NCBI GenBank assembly: GCA_045538075.1
Contig: JAZSQT010000052.1
Coordinates: 1 to 21,133 of the forward strand
Origin: JAZSQT01 sp045538075
Lineage (GTDB): Bacteria; Chrysiogenota; Deferribacteres; Deferribacterales; Mucispirillaceae
Length of the DNA stretch: 21,133 nt
Direction: 5' to 3'
Below, piece by piece: positions 1-7,617 of the stretch. Every line of letters starts with the position of its first letter. Within the stretch, counting starts at the first letter, position 1. The translations under genes were made by a program, and so were the position numbers. The notes beneath the pieces are model-generated. The model had not been told where the DNA came from. It did not search any database and saw nothing but the letters and a program-made list of their open reading frames with translations.

Positions 1-80
1 ATTTAAAAATTTAAAATTATTTATTTTTTCAAAATTAAATAAAGAAATGTTTGATAAATTTCTTATCAACTATTTTTACT

Positions 81-160
81 GGATTACTTCGTCGCCTTGC
101 TCCTCGTAATGACTGTTTTTACGTCATTGCGAGAAAAACGCCAGTTTTTCGTGGCAATCC
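81..160. repeat. Dispersed GTCATTGCGAG-type inverted-repeat element
   Basis: This GC-richer patch sits in otherwise very AT-rich intergenic DNA. The left arm (81-113) begins GGATTAC and ends CTCGTAATGAC. The right arm (122-160) begins GTCATTGCGAG and ends GTGGCAATCC. The arms are imperfect inverted copies, most alike at their tips (CTCGTAATGAC against CTCGCAATGAC, GGATTac against GGATTgc). The right arm holds its own small hairpin (GAAAAAC, loop GCCA, GTTTTTC). Palindromic intergenic repeats with this GTCATTGCGAG...GTGGCAATCC signature are, from memory, found in many unrelated bacterial genomes and behave like non-autonomous MITE-like elements. No ORF lies inside. The rest of 1-259 is AT-rich DNA in which I see no gene. 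Confidence 0.65.
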
Positions 161-259
161 ACATATTATACAAAATTTATATTATTTGTTTAAGAGTTTT
201 AGAAAATTTTATATTTATTATTTTTTATAAGTGATACTTTCTTAAAAATATAAAAATTC

Positions 260-874
260 TCAACTACCTACAAAATCAACGAATTTAACAGAAATATCTT
301 CTATCATAGTAATATTTGAGCCTTGTTTTTCGTATTTTACGAGGCGATTTTTTAAAGGGATAACGATAATACCACCTTCATCTAATTGGTCTATTAAGGC
401 TTGTGGCAACTGGTTTGCACCAGCTGAAGCTATTATTTTGTTATATGGAGCGTATTCTTTCCAGCCTAATCCTCCATCAGAACAAGAAAACAACACGTTT
501 CTAATATTCATTTCTTTTAATAATTTTCTCGTTTTTTCAAAAAGAGGTGCAAGACGTTCAATAGCGTAAACTTGTTTTGATAAGTATGATAATAAAGCAG
601 TTAAAAAACCTGAACCAGAACCGATTTCAAGAACATTATCACTTTTTTTTACATCTAATAATAAAAGCATTCTTGCAACAGTTGATGGTTGCGATATTGT
701 TTGACCAAAACCTATTGGCAATGCTTTATCGTCATAGCTTTTAGATTTCATTGCCGTATCAACAAACAAACTTCGTGGAATTTTTATAAAAGCATTGATT
801 ATATCTTGATTATTATTACATGCTGGGGCAACAATATTATCAATAAAGCGTTTAGGTGTTTTATCTATTATCAA
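260..874 (-). CDS. pcm: Protein-L-isoaspartate O-methyltransferase
   Basis: Repairs damaged proteins in the cytoplasm by methylating isoaspartyl residues with S-adenosylmethionine. The 204-residue protein is near the usual family length. It shows the family segment GQTISQPSTVARM (about residues 57-69) and a Rossmann SAM-binding motif I, VLEIGSGSGF (81-90), followed by an acidic residue in AIER. The start is a TTG codon at 874. The only ribosome-binding hint is a weak TAGG about 8 bases upstream, and no ATG in a suitable position gives a full N-terminus. It lies 15 bp behind argB on the same strand and is probably co-transcribed as the last gene of the FliL-like/sensor/argB/pcm group. Nothing looks broken. 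Confidence in family is high; the exact start is less certain. Confidence 0.92.
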   Translation of the reverse strand: MIIDKTPKRFIDNIVAPACNNNQDIINAFIKIPRSLFVDTAMKSKSYDDKALPIGFGQTISQPSTVARMLLLLDVKKSDNVLEIGSGSGFLTALLSYLSKQVYAIERLAPLFEKTRKLLKEMNIRNVLFSCSDGGLGWKEYAPYNKIIASAGANQLPQALIDQLDEGGIIVIPLKNRLVKYEKQGSNITMIEDISVKFVDFVGS

Positions 875-889
875 TTTGTAACCTATATT

Positions 890-1768
890 TTAATCGTTTA
901 ATATTTGAGTTCCAATTCCAGAATCAGTAAATATTTCAAGTAGTAAGCAATGTTTTATTCTGCCATCAAGAATATGGGCTTTTTTTGTGCCACCAGTAAT
1001 TGCTGTAGCTGCACAATCTATTTTTGGCAACATTCCACCATATAAAACACCACTATCTTTTAACTCTTTAATTTGGCTTTTATAGATTGTTGATATTCTT
1101 TCGCCTTTTGCATCTTTAACACCATCTACATCTGTTAAAAGCAGTAATTTTTCTGCTTGTAGTGCTGCTGATATGCTACCTGCTACACTATCGGCGTTAA
1201 TGTTATATGCTTGAAAATCGCTACCTACTCCAACAGGAGCTATAACTGGTATAAAATGGCTTGATACTGCTTCAAGAGCTTGAGTATTAACATTTGTAAC
1301 TTCGCCAACTAAACCAATATCTGCTTTAAAAATATTGCCATTAGAATCTTTAGTTTCTACTAACAATTTTTTGGCTTCTATCATATTGCCATCTCGCCCA
1401 GATAAGCCTATTGCTTTGCCACCAGCTTTATTTATCAATGTAACGATACTTTTATTTATTTTACCTGCTAAAGTCATCTCTACAGCTTCCATAGTGGCAC
1501 TATCTGTAACACGCATTCCACCAACAAACTCTGATTTGCCTCCTAATTTTTTAAGCAATTCACCAATTTGTGGACCACCACCATGAACTATAACAGGATT
1601 TATACCAATAAATTTTAATAAAGAAACATCTTGGGCAAAGGAATACTGTAATTCCTCGTTTTCCATAGCATGACCACCGTATTTTATAACGAAAGTTTTA
1701 CCAGAAAATTTCTTTAAATAAGGTAATGATTCAACGAGAATTGCAGCCTTTTCTACTATATCACGCAT
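890..1768 (-). CDS. argB: Acetylglutamate kinase
   Basis: Phosphorylates N-acetylglutamate with ATP, the second step of the acetylated arginine pathway. The 292-residue protein is full length. It has the nucleotide-binding KYGGHAM motif (about residues 29-35), the HGGGPQI loop (62-68), the MRVTD substrate-binding segment and LTDVDGV near the ATP site. A roughly 20-residue N-terminal helix before the kinase fold and a C-terminal segment HILDGRIKHCLLLEIF are the features linked to the hexameric, arginine-inhibited class, so feedback inhibition by arginine is likely (inference). The ATG at 1768 has a good GAGG ribosome site 5 bases upstream (1774-1777). It follows the sensor gene by 13 bp. No other arg gene is present in the window, so the pathway genes appear dispersed. 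Confidence 0.97.
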   Translation of the reverse strand: MRDIVEKAAILVESLPYLKKFSGKTFVIKYGGHAMENEELQYSFAQDVSLLKFIGINPVIVHGGGPQIGELLKKLGGKSEFVGGMRVTDSATMEAVEMTLAGKINKSIVTLINKAGGKAIGLSGRDGNMIEAKKLLVETKDSNGNIFKADIGLVGEVTNVNTQALEAVSSHFIPVIAPVGVGSDFQAYNINADSVAGSISAALQAEKLLLLTDVDGVKDAKGERISTIYKSQIKELKDSGVLYGGMLPKIDCAATAITGGTKKAHILDGRIKHCLLLEIFTDSGIGTQILND

Positions 1769-1781
1769 TTTTGCCTCAAAA

Positions 1782-3176
1782 TTATGATTTTTTAAAGGTT
1801 ATATTAAAACATAACCTATTGCCATCACAACTAATATCTAATTTACCATTATGATTTTCTATAACAGCTGCGGCAATCATAATCCCCCAGTAATCAAAAC
1901 TTTGAGAAAGCATTTTATGATCCCATGGCTTAAGCATTGTATCAACAATCTGTTCTGATACTTCAACATTTGCAACTAAAATAGATATATTAAAAGTATC
2001 TTTATCTCTCTTAACTTTAAGTTTATATTCTAAGGGTAGATATACATTAAAATATCTAATATTGTCTTTTAATATATAGCATAATGCCAATTTTAAAAAC
2101 ATTTTGTTTGCTTCTTCTACAAAAGATGAACTTTCTGAAAAATCACAAGTAAGATTATAATTTTCTGTAAATTTATAAAGGTAAGCTGAAAAAATCCTAT
2201 CTACTTTTTTTTCTGCAATGCTATCTATTAATTCTTTAAAAAATAAATCAAAATCTAAATTTTCTGTTTTTCTAATACTTGTTGCGTGAGTATAATCATT
2301 ATATCCAGCGACAATTTCTTCAATTAGCACTAATTTATCGTCAATTATATGCCACAAGTTTTGTAAATGTAGTGTATTTTCTGTTTTTGCCCTAACTTGA
2401 CGGATAAAACCACCTGCAGCAGTAAGAGCATTCATTACGTTATGAGAAAGATGCCTTGCAAAACCAGCGATAATAGATTGTTCTTCTAATTTTTTTGCCT
2501 CACTTAACATACGCATTTTTTCTGTAACATCTTCAAATATTATTTCATAATGGCTAATATTTCCAGGTAATGCAGAAATATAGCCAGTAAGAGATAATAG
2601 CTCGCCTTTAGCATTGCGTATTTTTCCGAAAAATTCCATTGGCTCATCAGTAGATATATGGGTCATTATTGTTTTAAGACTTCTAACGGTATTTGCATCA
2701 AACATATTGAATATATTTCCGTCAACTACATTAGAATCACTACCGTAAGTTTGTGCAAATCTTTTATTGTGAAATAAAATACTGCCGTAATGGTCAATTT
2801 CTATAATACTTTCAGCTGCAGAATTTAATATATTTTCTAATTTTTTTATTAAATATCCAACTTTAGGGTCGCTATCTTTTAGCACATAGTAAGATTGGTT
2901 AATAGCCATAGGACCAGCAGTAATTGTATAAGTTTCTATAGCGGCAGAAAGGGCTTGATAAATTGCTTCTGTAGAAAGGTTACGGTTAATAAATACTGAA
3001 TTTGCATCACTTGGTTTATCGGCAATAGTAATAATTAATTTACCAGTAATAAAATCAAGTTCACCTTCAGACACAACAATATCTGCTTCAGTTAATGTTT
3101 CTGATTGCAAAAAATTGTCTTTTATTAGCTTCTCTAATTCTTTTAACGATGGAAGATTTATATAGAGCTTTCTCAT
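1782..3176 (-). CDS. PAS-domain sensor with degenerate histidine-kinase core
   Basis: A 464-residue protein without membrane segments, so cytoplasmic. Residues about 1-85 form an alpha/beta region loosely reminiscent of a receiver fold without its acidic pocket (weak inference). A PAS domain follows (about 115-220, ending in the usual EDVTEK exit). A HisKA-like helix has RHLSHNVMNAL (241-251), where H245 lines up with the phospho-accepting His but the usual E/D next to it is Asn. The C-terminal ATPase-like region is decayed. In the N box the Mg-binding Asn is Asp (LKDNIRYF), the G1 DxGxG is NVEVS, and G2 keeps a single Gly (WGIMIAAAVIENHNGK). It therefore resembles a kinase that probably cannot bind ATP normally. 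It precedes argB by 13 bp. No response regulator is adjacent. The start ATG lacks a clear ribosome site. Confidence 0.75.
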   Translation of the reverse strand: MRKLYINLPSLKELEKLIKDNFLQSETLTEADIVVSEGELDFITGKLIITIADKPSDANSVFINRNLSTEAIYQALSAAIETYTITAGPMAINQSYYVLKDSDPKVGYLIKKLENILNSAAESIIEIDHYGSILFHNKRFAQTYGSDSNVVDGNIFNMFDANTVRSLKTIMTHISTDEPMEFFGKIRNAKGELLSLTGYISALPGNISHYEIIFEDVTEKMRMLSEAKKLEEQSIIAGFARHLSHNVMNALTAAGGFIRQVRAKTENTLHLQNLWHIIDDKLVLIEEIVAGYNDYTHATSIRKTENLDFDLFFKELIDSIAEKKVDRIFSAYLYKFTENYNLTCDFSESSSFVEEANKMFLKLALCYILKDNIRYFNVYLPLEYKLKVKRDKDTFNISILVANVEVSEQIVDTMLKPWDHKMLSQSFDYWGIMIAAAVIENHNGKLDISCDGNRLCFNITFKKS

Positions 3177-3218
3177 ATAAAAAATTAAAGACCGTCCCTA
3201 ATTATTCCTATATTATGT

Positions 3219-3247
3219 TTTTAACATTTCAGAGGGTATTTAGTCAA
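3219..3247 (-). promoter_or_regulatory. Candidate promoter for sensor-argB-pcm
   Basis: On the minus strand, TTGACT (3247-3242) and TTAAAA (3224-3219) are separated by 17 bp. This lies in the 83-bp gap between the FliL-like gene and the sensor gene. The -35 is good and the -10 is poor. In such AT-rich DNA, chance matches are common. Confidence 0.25.
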
Positions 3248-3259
3248 GTATATAACAAT

Positions 3260-3766
3260 TTATTGACTTAAAAAACCCTCAAAATAAACGCCTTTTAATT
3301 GCTCCTTGCCAGTTATTTGTTCTACACTTTTTCTAATATGAAATTTAGTATAGTCCATAACCTTTAAACTATTACGGTCAATAGCTTTTAAATCTTTAGT
3401 TATTCGTCTCAAAGTTTCTACTACTCGCTTTTGATAGTTATATATATTTTCTGCTGTTTCTTTATTGTCTGTTTCAAAGGTAATATCAATGCGAAAATAG
3501 TGGGGAGTGCCATCGTAATCAGTAGCACCATCACATATTACATCAGAAAATTGGACGTAATAAATATCTCTTGCAACTTTGTTAATCTTTACTTTATAAA
3601 TGTTGTAAGAAGTTCTTACATCTTGGTTTGACGATATATCTATATCATCAAAAGAAAATTCAAAAATATGACGAAATTTCCACATAGCAAGACTTATTGC
3701 AATAATAAAAAGTAGGAATATAAAAATTTTTATATAAGATTTAATCGTTTTTCTATTTTCTTTCAT
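3260..3766 (-). CDS. FliL-like single-pass membrane protein
   Basis: A 168-residue protein with a short basic cytoplasmic start, one membrane helix (about residues 12-29) and an extracytoplasmic domain. The C-terminal part resembles the FliL domain. HYFRIDITFETDNKETAE (about 89-106) matches the beta strand and turn preceding the long helix, and the ending LKGVYFEGFLSQ matches the typical FliL end (KGVYFTEFVIQ-like). FliL proteins sit around the flagellar stator and resemble stomatin-type SPFH domains. No other flagellar gene is in the window, so this may be a stray flagellar gene or a FliL-like paralogue with another job. It is divergent from mtaB with only 57 bp between starts, and 83 bp upstream of the sensor gene. 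The family call rests on reading by eye. Confidence 0.68.
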   Translation of the reverse strand: MKENRKTIKSYIKIFIFLLFIIAISLAMWKFRHIFEFSFDDIDISSNQDVRTSYNIYKVKINKVARDIYYVQFSDVICDGATDYDGTPHYFRIDITFETDNKETAENIYNYQKRVVETLRRITKDLKAIDRNSLKVMDYTKFHIRKSVEQITGKEQLKGVYFEGFLSQ

Positions 3767-3823
3767 GATTAGTTAATATAACATACTACATAAAAGTATA
3801 AAAGATTTTTTTGGGGTATTATA

Positions 3824-5086
3824 TTGAATATTGCTTTTACTGCATTTGGTTGCAAAGTAAATACATCAGAAGATGAATCCTTTGCGTCAGAAATTATACA
3901 AAGAGGCTACACTTTAAGTGATATAAAAGATGCAAATATTATTGTCGTAAATACTTGTGCCGTTACAGATACAGCAGCAAAAAAATGCGAAAATTATATT
4001 TATAATTTAAAAAAGAAAAATCCAAATATAAAAATAATAGCGACTGGTTGCCTTGCCTCATCAATTAACGAAGATTTAAAAAAGATTGGTGCAGATATTG
4101 TTGTTACTAACGGCTCAAAAGAAAGCCTAATAAAACATATCGTATCTTTAACTGACGGTTTAGAAAATTCTAATAATACAAAATTTTTTGGTAGTAGCAT
4201 TAATTTATCATCAAAAAAAACGAGAGCTTTTTTTAAAATTCAAGATGGTTGCGATGCAAACTGCACTTACTGTATCATACCAAAATTACGTGGCAACCCA
4301 GAAAGCAAAAGTATAAACGATGCTATTGATGATTTTAAAAAATTGTTAGATAACGGTTATAAAGAAGTCGTTCTTGTAGGCATACATATTGGAATGTATG
4401 GCAGAGGGTTAGGTTATTCTATATACGATTTAGTTGAAAAAATCAGCAATATTGATGGCGATTATCGTATTAGATTGACAAGCCTTGAATGTAACGAAAT
4501 AACAGATAAATTAATAGATTTAATATCTGAAAGAAGAGAAAAAATATGCCCTCATCTTCATATCCCTTTACAAAGTGGCAGTAACGAAATTTTGAAAAAA
4601 ATGGGCAGATTTTATGAAAGTAGCCAATATATAGAAGTTTGCAATAAAGCGAAATCAAAAATAGATAACCTTACTATAGGAAGTGATGTTATCGTTGGAT
4701 TTCCTTCTGAAAAAGAAGAAAATTATATAGAAACAATAAAAACATTAAAAGATGCCTCAAGCGATTTTATTCACGTTTTTCCTTATTCTGATAGATTTGG
4801 AACAGTTGCTTCATTAATGGACGATAAAATTAGCGAAGAAGTAAAAAAATATAGAGCCGATAACTTACGTAATTTATGGCAAGAAGTAACACTCCAATCT
4901 ATGAAAAATACAATAGGCAAAGAATTTACAGTATTAACAGAAAAAAATAGAAAAGGTCATACTGAAAACTATTTTAATGTAAATTTTAATGAAGAAGTTG
5001 AAAGCAATAAATTTGTAAAAGTTATAATTGATAGTGTTGATACTACAAGAAATAAGCCAGTATTAAATTGCAAGATTTTAAAATAA
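3824..5086 (+). CDS. mtaB: tRNA (N6-threonylcarbamoyladenosine(37)-C2)-methylthiotransferase MtaB-like
   Basis: A radical-SAM methylthiotransferase that adds a methylthio group to t6A37 of tRNAs reading ANN codons. The 420 residues show the three-domain plan. The N-terminal MTTase domain has cluster cysteines C10 (FGCKVNTSE), C45 (NTCAVTD) and C76 (TGCLAS). The radical-SAM core has C143, C147 and C150 in DGCDANCTYC. The C-terminal TRAM domain spans about 355-420. The short N-terminus, FGCKVNTSE and CAVTDTAAKK favour MtaB over MiaB or RimO. The start is TTG at 3824, supported by GGGG at 3813-3816 seven bases upstream. It is divergent from the FliL-like gene. A tRNA-Asn(GUU), which reads AAY codons and so belongs to the t6A class, lies just downstream on the other strand; that may be coincidence. 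Confidence 0.9.
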   Translation: MNIAFTAFGCKVNTSEDESFASEIIQRGYTLSDIKDANIIVVNTCAVTDTAAKKCENYIYNLKKKNPNIKIIATGCLASSINEDLKKIGADIVVTNGSKESLIKHIVSLTDGLENSNNTKFFGSSINLSSKKTRAFFKIQDGCDANCTYCIIPKLRGNPESKSINDAIDDFKKLLDNGYKEVVLVGIHIGMYGRGLGYSIYDLVEKISNIDGDYRIRLTSLECNEITDKLIDLISERREKICPHLHIPLQSGSNEILKKMGRFYESSQYIEVCNKAKSKIDNLTIGSDVIVGFPSEKEENYIETIKTLKDASSDFIHVFPYSDRFGTVASLMDDKISEEVKKYRADNLRNLWQEVTLQSMKNTIGKEFTVLTEKNRKGHTENYFNVNFNEEVESNKFVKVIIDSVDTTRNKPVLNCKILK

Positions 5087-5104
5087 GAATGGTTATAAAA
5101 AAAG

Positions 5105-5177
5105 CTCCCCGGGACGGGCTCGAACCGCCGACCCAGTGATTAACAGTCACTTGCTCTGCCGACTGAGCTACCGGGGA
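5105..5177 (-). tRNA. tRNA-Asn (anticodon GUU)
   Basis: Read on the minus strand, the 73-base gene folds as a full cloverleaf. The acceptor stem TCCCCGG (5177-5171) pairs with CCGGGGA (5112-5106), the discriminator is G at 5105, the D arm contains AGCTCAGTCGGCAGAGC, and the T arm contains GGTTCGAGCC. The anticodon stem GTGAC/GTCAC-type arm carries loop CTGTTAA. The anticodon GTT is at 5144-5142. The 3' CCA is not encoded (CTT follows the discriminator), so it needs a CCA-adding enzyme. It lies 144 bp behind dnaB. TTGACG at 5243-5238 on the same strand could be part of its own promoter, without a convincing -10. The region 5178-5321 holds nothing else that I can see. Confidence 0.97.
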
Positions 5178-5321
5178 AACTGCCACTAACATATCTATAT
5201 TAGCAACGAAAGAAAGTAAATCATATATTATTTAATTCGTCAAGAGTTTTTTTATTATTAATAACAAATTATTTTTAATTTATTAATTTAACTTACTAAA
5301 AATAACCTCTAATTACCTACC

Positions 5322-6722
5322 TTACTTCTTTTTAGCACTTACTTGTTCATCTTTTTTTAGTAAATAAGATTTATCTAATGGACGAGTATTAAAATATGTA
5401 AAATTTGGGTCAAAATCAAGATATACCGTGCCAGTGCTACCGTTTCTATGTTTTGCAATAATAACTTCTGCAACATTATAAAATTTCGTTTCCTTATTAT
5501 ATACTGAATCTCTATATAAAAACATAATTATATCTGCATCTTGTTCTATTGCTCCAGATTCTCTTAAGTCTGATATTATAGGCCTATTGTCTGCACGAAC
5601 TTCAACACCACGGTTTACTTGGGCAAATGCAATAACTGGCACTTCTAACTCTTTTGCTAAAGATTTTAATGACCTTGAAATTTCAGAAATTTGTTGTTCT
5701 CTCACATTTATTGATTTGTTAAACCCCATTATCTGCAAGTAATCAACGAATACTATATCTAATTTTCCTAATTTAGATTTTAGTTTGCGACATTTTGCTC
5801 TAATTTGATTAACTGTAATTTGAGGCGTATCATCAAGATAAATGTCAAGTTTTTCAAGTTTTGATGTAAAGTCTGATAATGCTCTCCAGTCATCATTAAT
5901 TAATCTACCAGTTCTTAATTTATCAGAACTAATCTTTTTTTCAGCAGAAATTAACCTGTTTACAAGCTGTTCTGATGACATTTCTAGGGAGAAAAAAACG
6001 CATACATTACCTTTTTCTGCAGCATTATATAAAACATTTAACCCGAAAGATGTTTTACCCATACCTGGTCTTCCAGCTACAATTATTAAATCAGAAGGTT
6101 GAAATCCATTAGTAATTTTATCTAAATCTGGAAAACAAGATGGAACGCCAGAAACATCGCTATTATCAGCTCTTTCGTATAATTTTTCTAATTTATTATA
6201 AGTGCTTTGAAACACTTTACTAATATGTTCTGCTTCAGACTTTTTATTATCTGCTCCCAATTTATATACTAATGCTTGAGCATCATTTACTAAATCATCA
6301 ACTGGGTCAGTTGTATTAAAGCCTAATTCAGTAATTTTGCCTCCAGCTGTAATCATTTCTCTTAATAATGCTTTTTCTAAAATGATATTACTGTAGCTAC
6401 TCATATTTGCAGAATTAGGTATAATTTTCACTAAATCTGTAACGTAATCATAAATAGTATCATCTACATTATTTTCGTCTTTAAGCCTCGTTACAAGAGT
6501 AATAATGTCTAAAGGCTTGCCTAACTTATATAAAGCCTGCATTGCCTCAAAGATTAATTTGTGAGTTGGTATATAAAAATCATTGGCAGTTAATGTGCCT
6601 AAAAGCTCATCAATTACGTTTGTATCAATGATGGCAGATGCAAGAACGGCTTGTTCTGCTTCAATATTGTGAGGCGGTATTTTTTGGTTTAATACTTCTT
6701 TTTGATTGTTATTTTTCGCCAT
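5322..6722 (-). CDS. dnaB: Replicative DNA helicase DnaB
   Basis: The hexameric helicase that unwinds DNA at the replication fork and recruits primase. The 466 residues have the N-terminal primase-interacting helical domain beginning PPHNIEAEQAVL (about residues 16-27), a linker, and the RecA-like ATPase with Walker A GRPGMGKT (217-224). Walker B is in DIVFVDYLQIM (about 320-330), followed by QVNRGVE and the C-terminal EQDADIIMFLYR and KHRNGSTG motifs. There is no intein. The start ATG at 6722 lies inside rplI with a 14-bp overlap in a different frame, which implies translational coupling. In many bacteria dnaB follows rplI in the rpsF-rpsR-rplI cluster. Here that pair is instead attached to recA-recX. 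Confidence 0.98.
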   Translation of the reverse strand: MAKNNNQKEVLNQKIPPHNIEAEQAVLASAIIDTNVIDELLGTLTANDFYIPTHKLIFEAMQALYKLGKPLDIITLVTRLKDENNVDDTIYDYVTDLVKIIPNSANMSSYSNIILEKALLREMITAGGKITELGFNTTDPVDDLVNDAQALVYKLGADNKKSEAEHISKVFQSTYNKLEKLYERADNSDVSGVPSCFPDLDKITNGFQPSDLIIVAGRPGMGKTSFGLNVLYNAAEKGNVCVFFSLEMSSEQLVNRLISAEKKISSDKLRTGRLINDDWRALSDFTSKLEKLDIYLDDTPQITVNQIRAKCRKLKSKLGKLDIVFVDYLQIMGFNKSINVREQQISEISRSLKSLAKELEVPVIAFAQVNRGVEVRADNRPIISDLRESGAIEQDADIIMFLYRDSVYNKETKFYNVAEVIIAKHRNGSTGTVYLDFDPNFTYFNTRPLDKSYLLKKDEQVSAKKK

Positions 6723-7161
6723 TTGCTACAATCTCAACAGTAATATGACTTTTTATATCTTTAAATATATTTACTTTTATTGTGTGGGTGCCAGTTTCTT
6801 TAATTGGTTCTTTTAAATCAAGTAATTTTTTATCTAAATCTATGCCTTTTTCTTTTATTGCTTCTGCAATCTCTTGGCTTGTAACAGCTCCATAAAGCCT
6901 GCCAGTATCTCCAGCTTTTCTACTAAAAGATATTTTAATAGATTTTAATGTTTCTGCTAAAACTTTTGCATCTTTTATTCTATTTTCTGCTTTTTCTTTA
7001 ATTTCTGCTTGTTTTTTTTCAAGATTTTTCATATTTGCTTCATTAGCAACGACTGCAAGCCCTTTTTTAAAAAGGAAATTTTGTGCGTATCCTTCTTTTA
7101 CTTCTTTAACATCGCCTTCAGAAGCAACACCTTTTACATCTTTCAAAAATATAACTTTCAT
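6709..7161 (-). CDS. rplI: Large ribosomal subunit protein bL9
   Basis: Binds 23S rRNA near the L1 stalk base with its N-terminal domain and extends a second domain through a long helix. At 150 residues it is of normal length. The N-domain starts MKVIFLKDVKGVASEGDVKEV and continues EGYAQNFL. The connecting helix (about 45-75) is rich in Lys, Glu and Ala. The C-domain has the RLYGAVTSQEIAEAI segment (about 87-101). The ATG overlaps the recX stop in the sequence TAATG, and GGAG lies 9 bases upstream. The 3' end overlaps dnaB by 14 bp. The usual partners rpsF, rpsR and ssb are absent here. Expression is probably tied to the recA transcript unless an internal promoter exists (inference). Confidence 0.98.
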   Translation of the reverse strand: MKVIFLKDVKGVASEGDVKEVKEGYAQNFLFKKGLAVVANEANMKNLEKKQAEIKEKAENRIKDAKVLAETLKSIKISFSRKAGDTGRLYGAVTSQEIAEAIKEKGIDLDKKLLDLKEPIKETGTHTIKVNIFKDIKSHITVEIVANGEK

Positions 7162-7613
7162 TATTCAAAATCTCCTATATCTATTAATTTTTTACATAGA
7201 CCAATTGGATAGCCTCTATTAGTTACGTAAGTCATACATTTAACCCACATTTTATAAGGGTCTTGAGACTTTTTGTTTTTGTAATTTGATGCAAGTTTTA
7301 AAATATATTCTTCTATATTTATATTTTCTGTTTTTGCTATATCTAAAACTTTATCAACAGTAATTTCGTAACCTTTTTCGTATAACTTACTGCATATATA
7401 ATAAGGGCCATAAGCAGATAGCAATTTTATTCTAATATAATTATTTGCTACTCTGTCATCATCAATATATCCATACTTTTTTGCAAGTTTAATAGCCTCT
7501 TTTGCCGATTTTTCATTAAATTTTTTTGATACTTTAAAAAAAAGCTCTTTTTCAAAATAATCCCTTAAACTTAACAATTTTAAAGTATAGGATATATGTT
7601 TTTTATCTTCCAT
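7161..7613 (-). CDS. recX: Regulatory protein RecX
   Basis: RecX binds RecA filaments and limits their extension and activity. The 150-residue helical protein shows the three-helix repeat pattern of the family: an LSLRDYFEKELFFKV segment (about 14-28) like the usual LxxRxxSxxEL start, then YGYIDDDRVANNYI (about 48-61, matching GYIDDERFA), and YGPYYICSKLYEKG (about 69-82, matching KGxxxIxxxLxxKG). The C-terminal third is more divergent. It starts 4 bp after the recA stop and ends in a TAATG junction with rplI. The ribosome site is weak, which suits low-level synthesis by coupling to recA. The position directly behind recA strongly supports the call. Confidence 0.9.
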   Translation of the reverse strand: MEDKKHISYTLKLLSLRDYFEKELFFKVSKKFNEKSAKEAIKLAKKYGYIDDDRVANNYIRIKLLSAYGPYYICSKLYEKGYEITVDKVLDIAKTENINIEEYILKLASNYKNKKSQDPYKMWVKCMTYVTNRGYPIGLCKKLIDIGDFE

Positions 7614-7617
7614 TTAT

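Noticed and set aside
1..80. Partial gene entering from the left edge
   Set aside because: All frames on both strands are quickly interrupted by stops. The longest ATG frame here is only about 20 codons.
3177..3259. Riboswitch or small RNA in the gap before the sensor gene
   Set aside because: Only a short TGTTAAAAACA palindrome and a weak promoter are visible. No conserved fold is recognisable.
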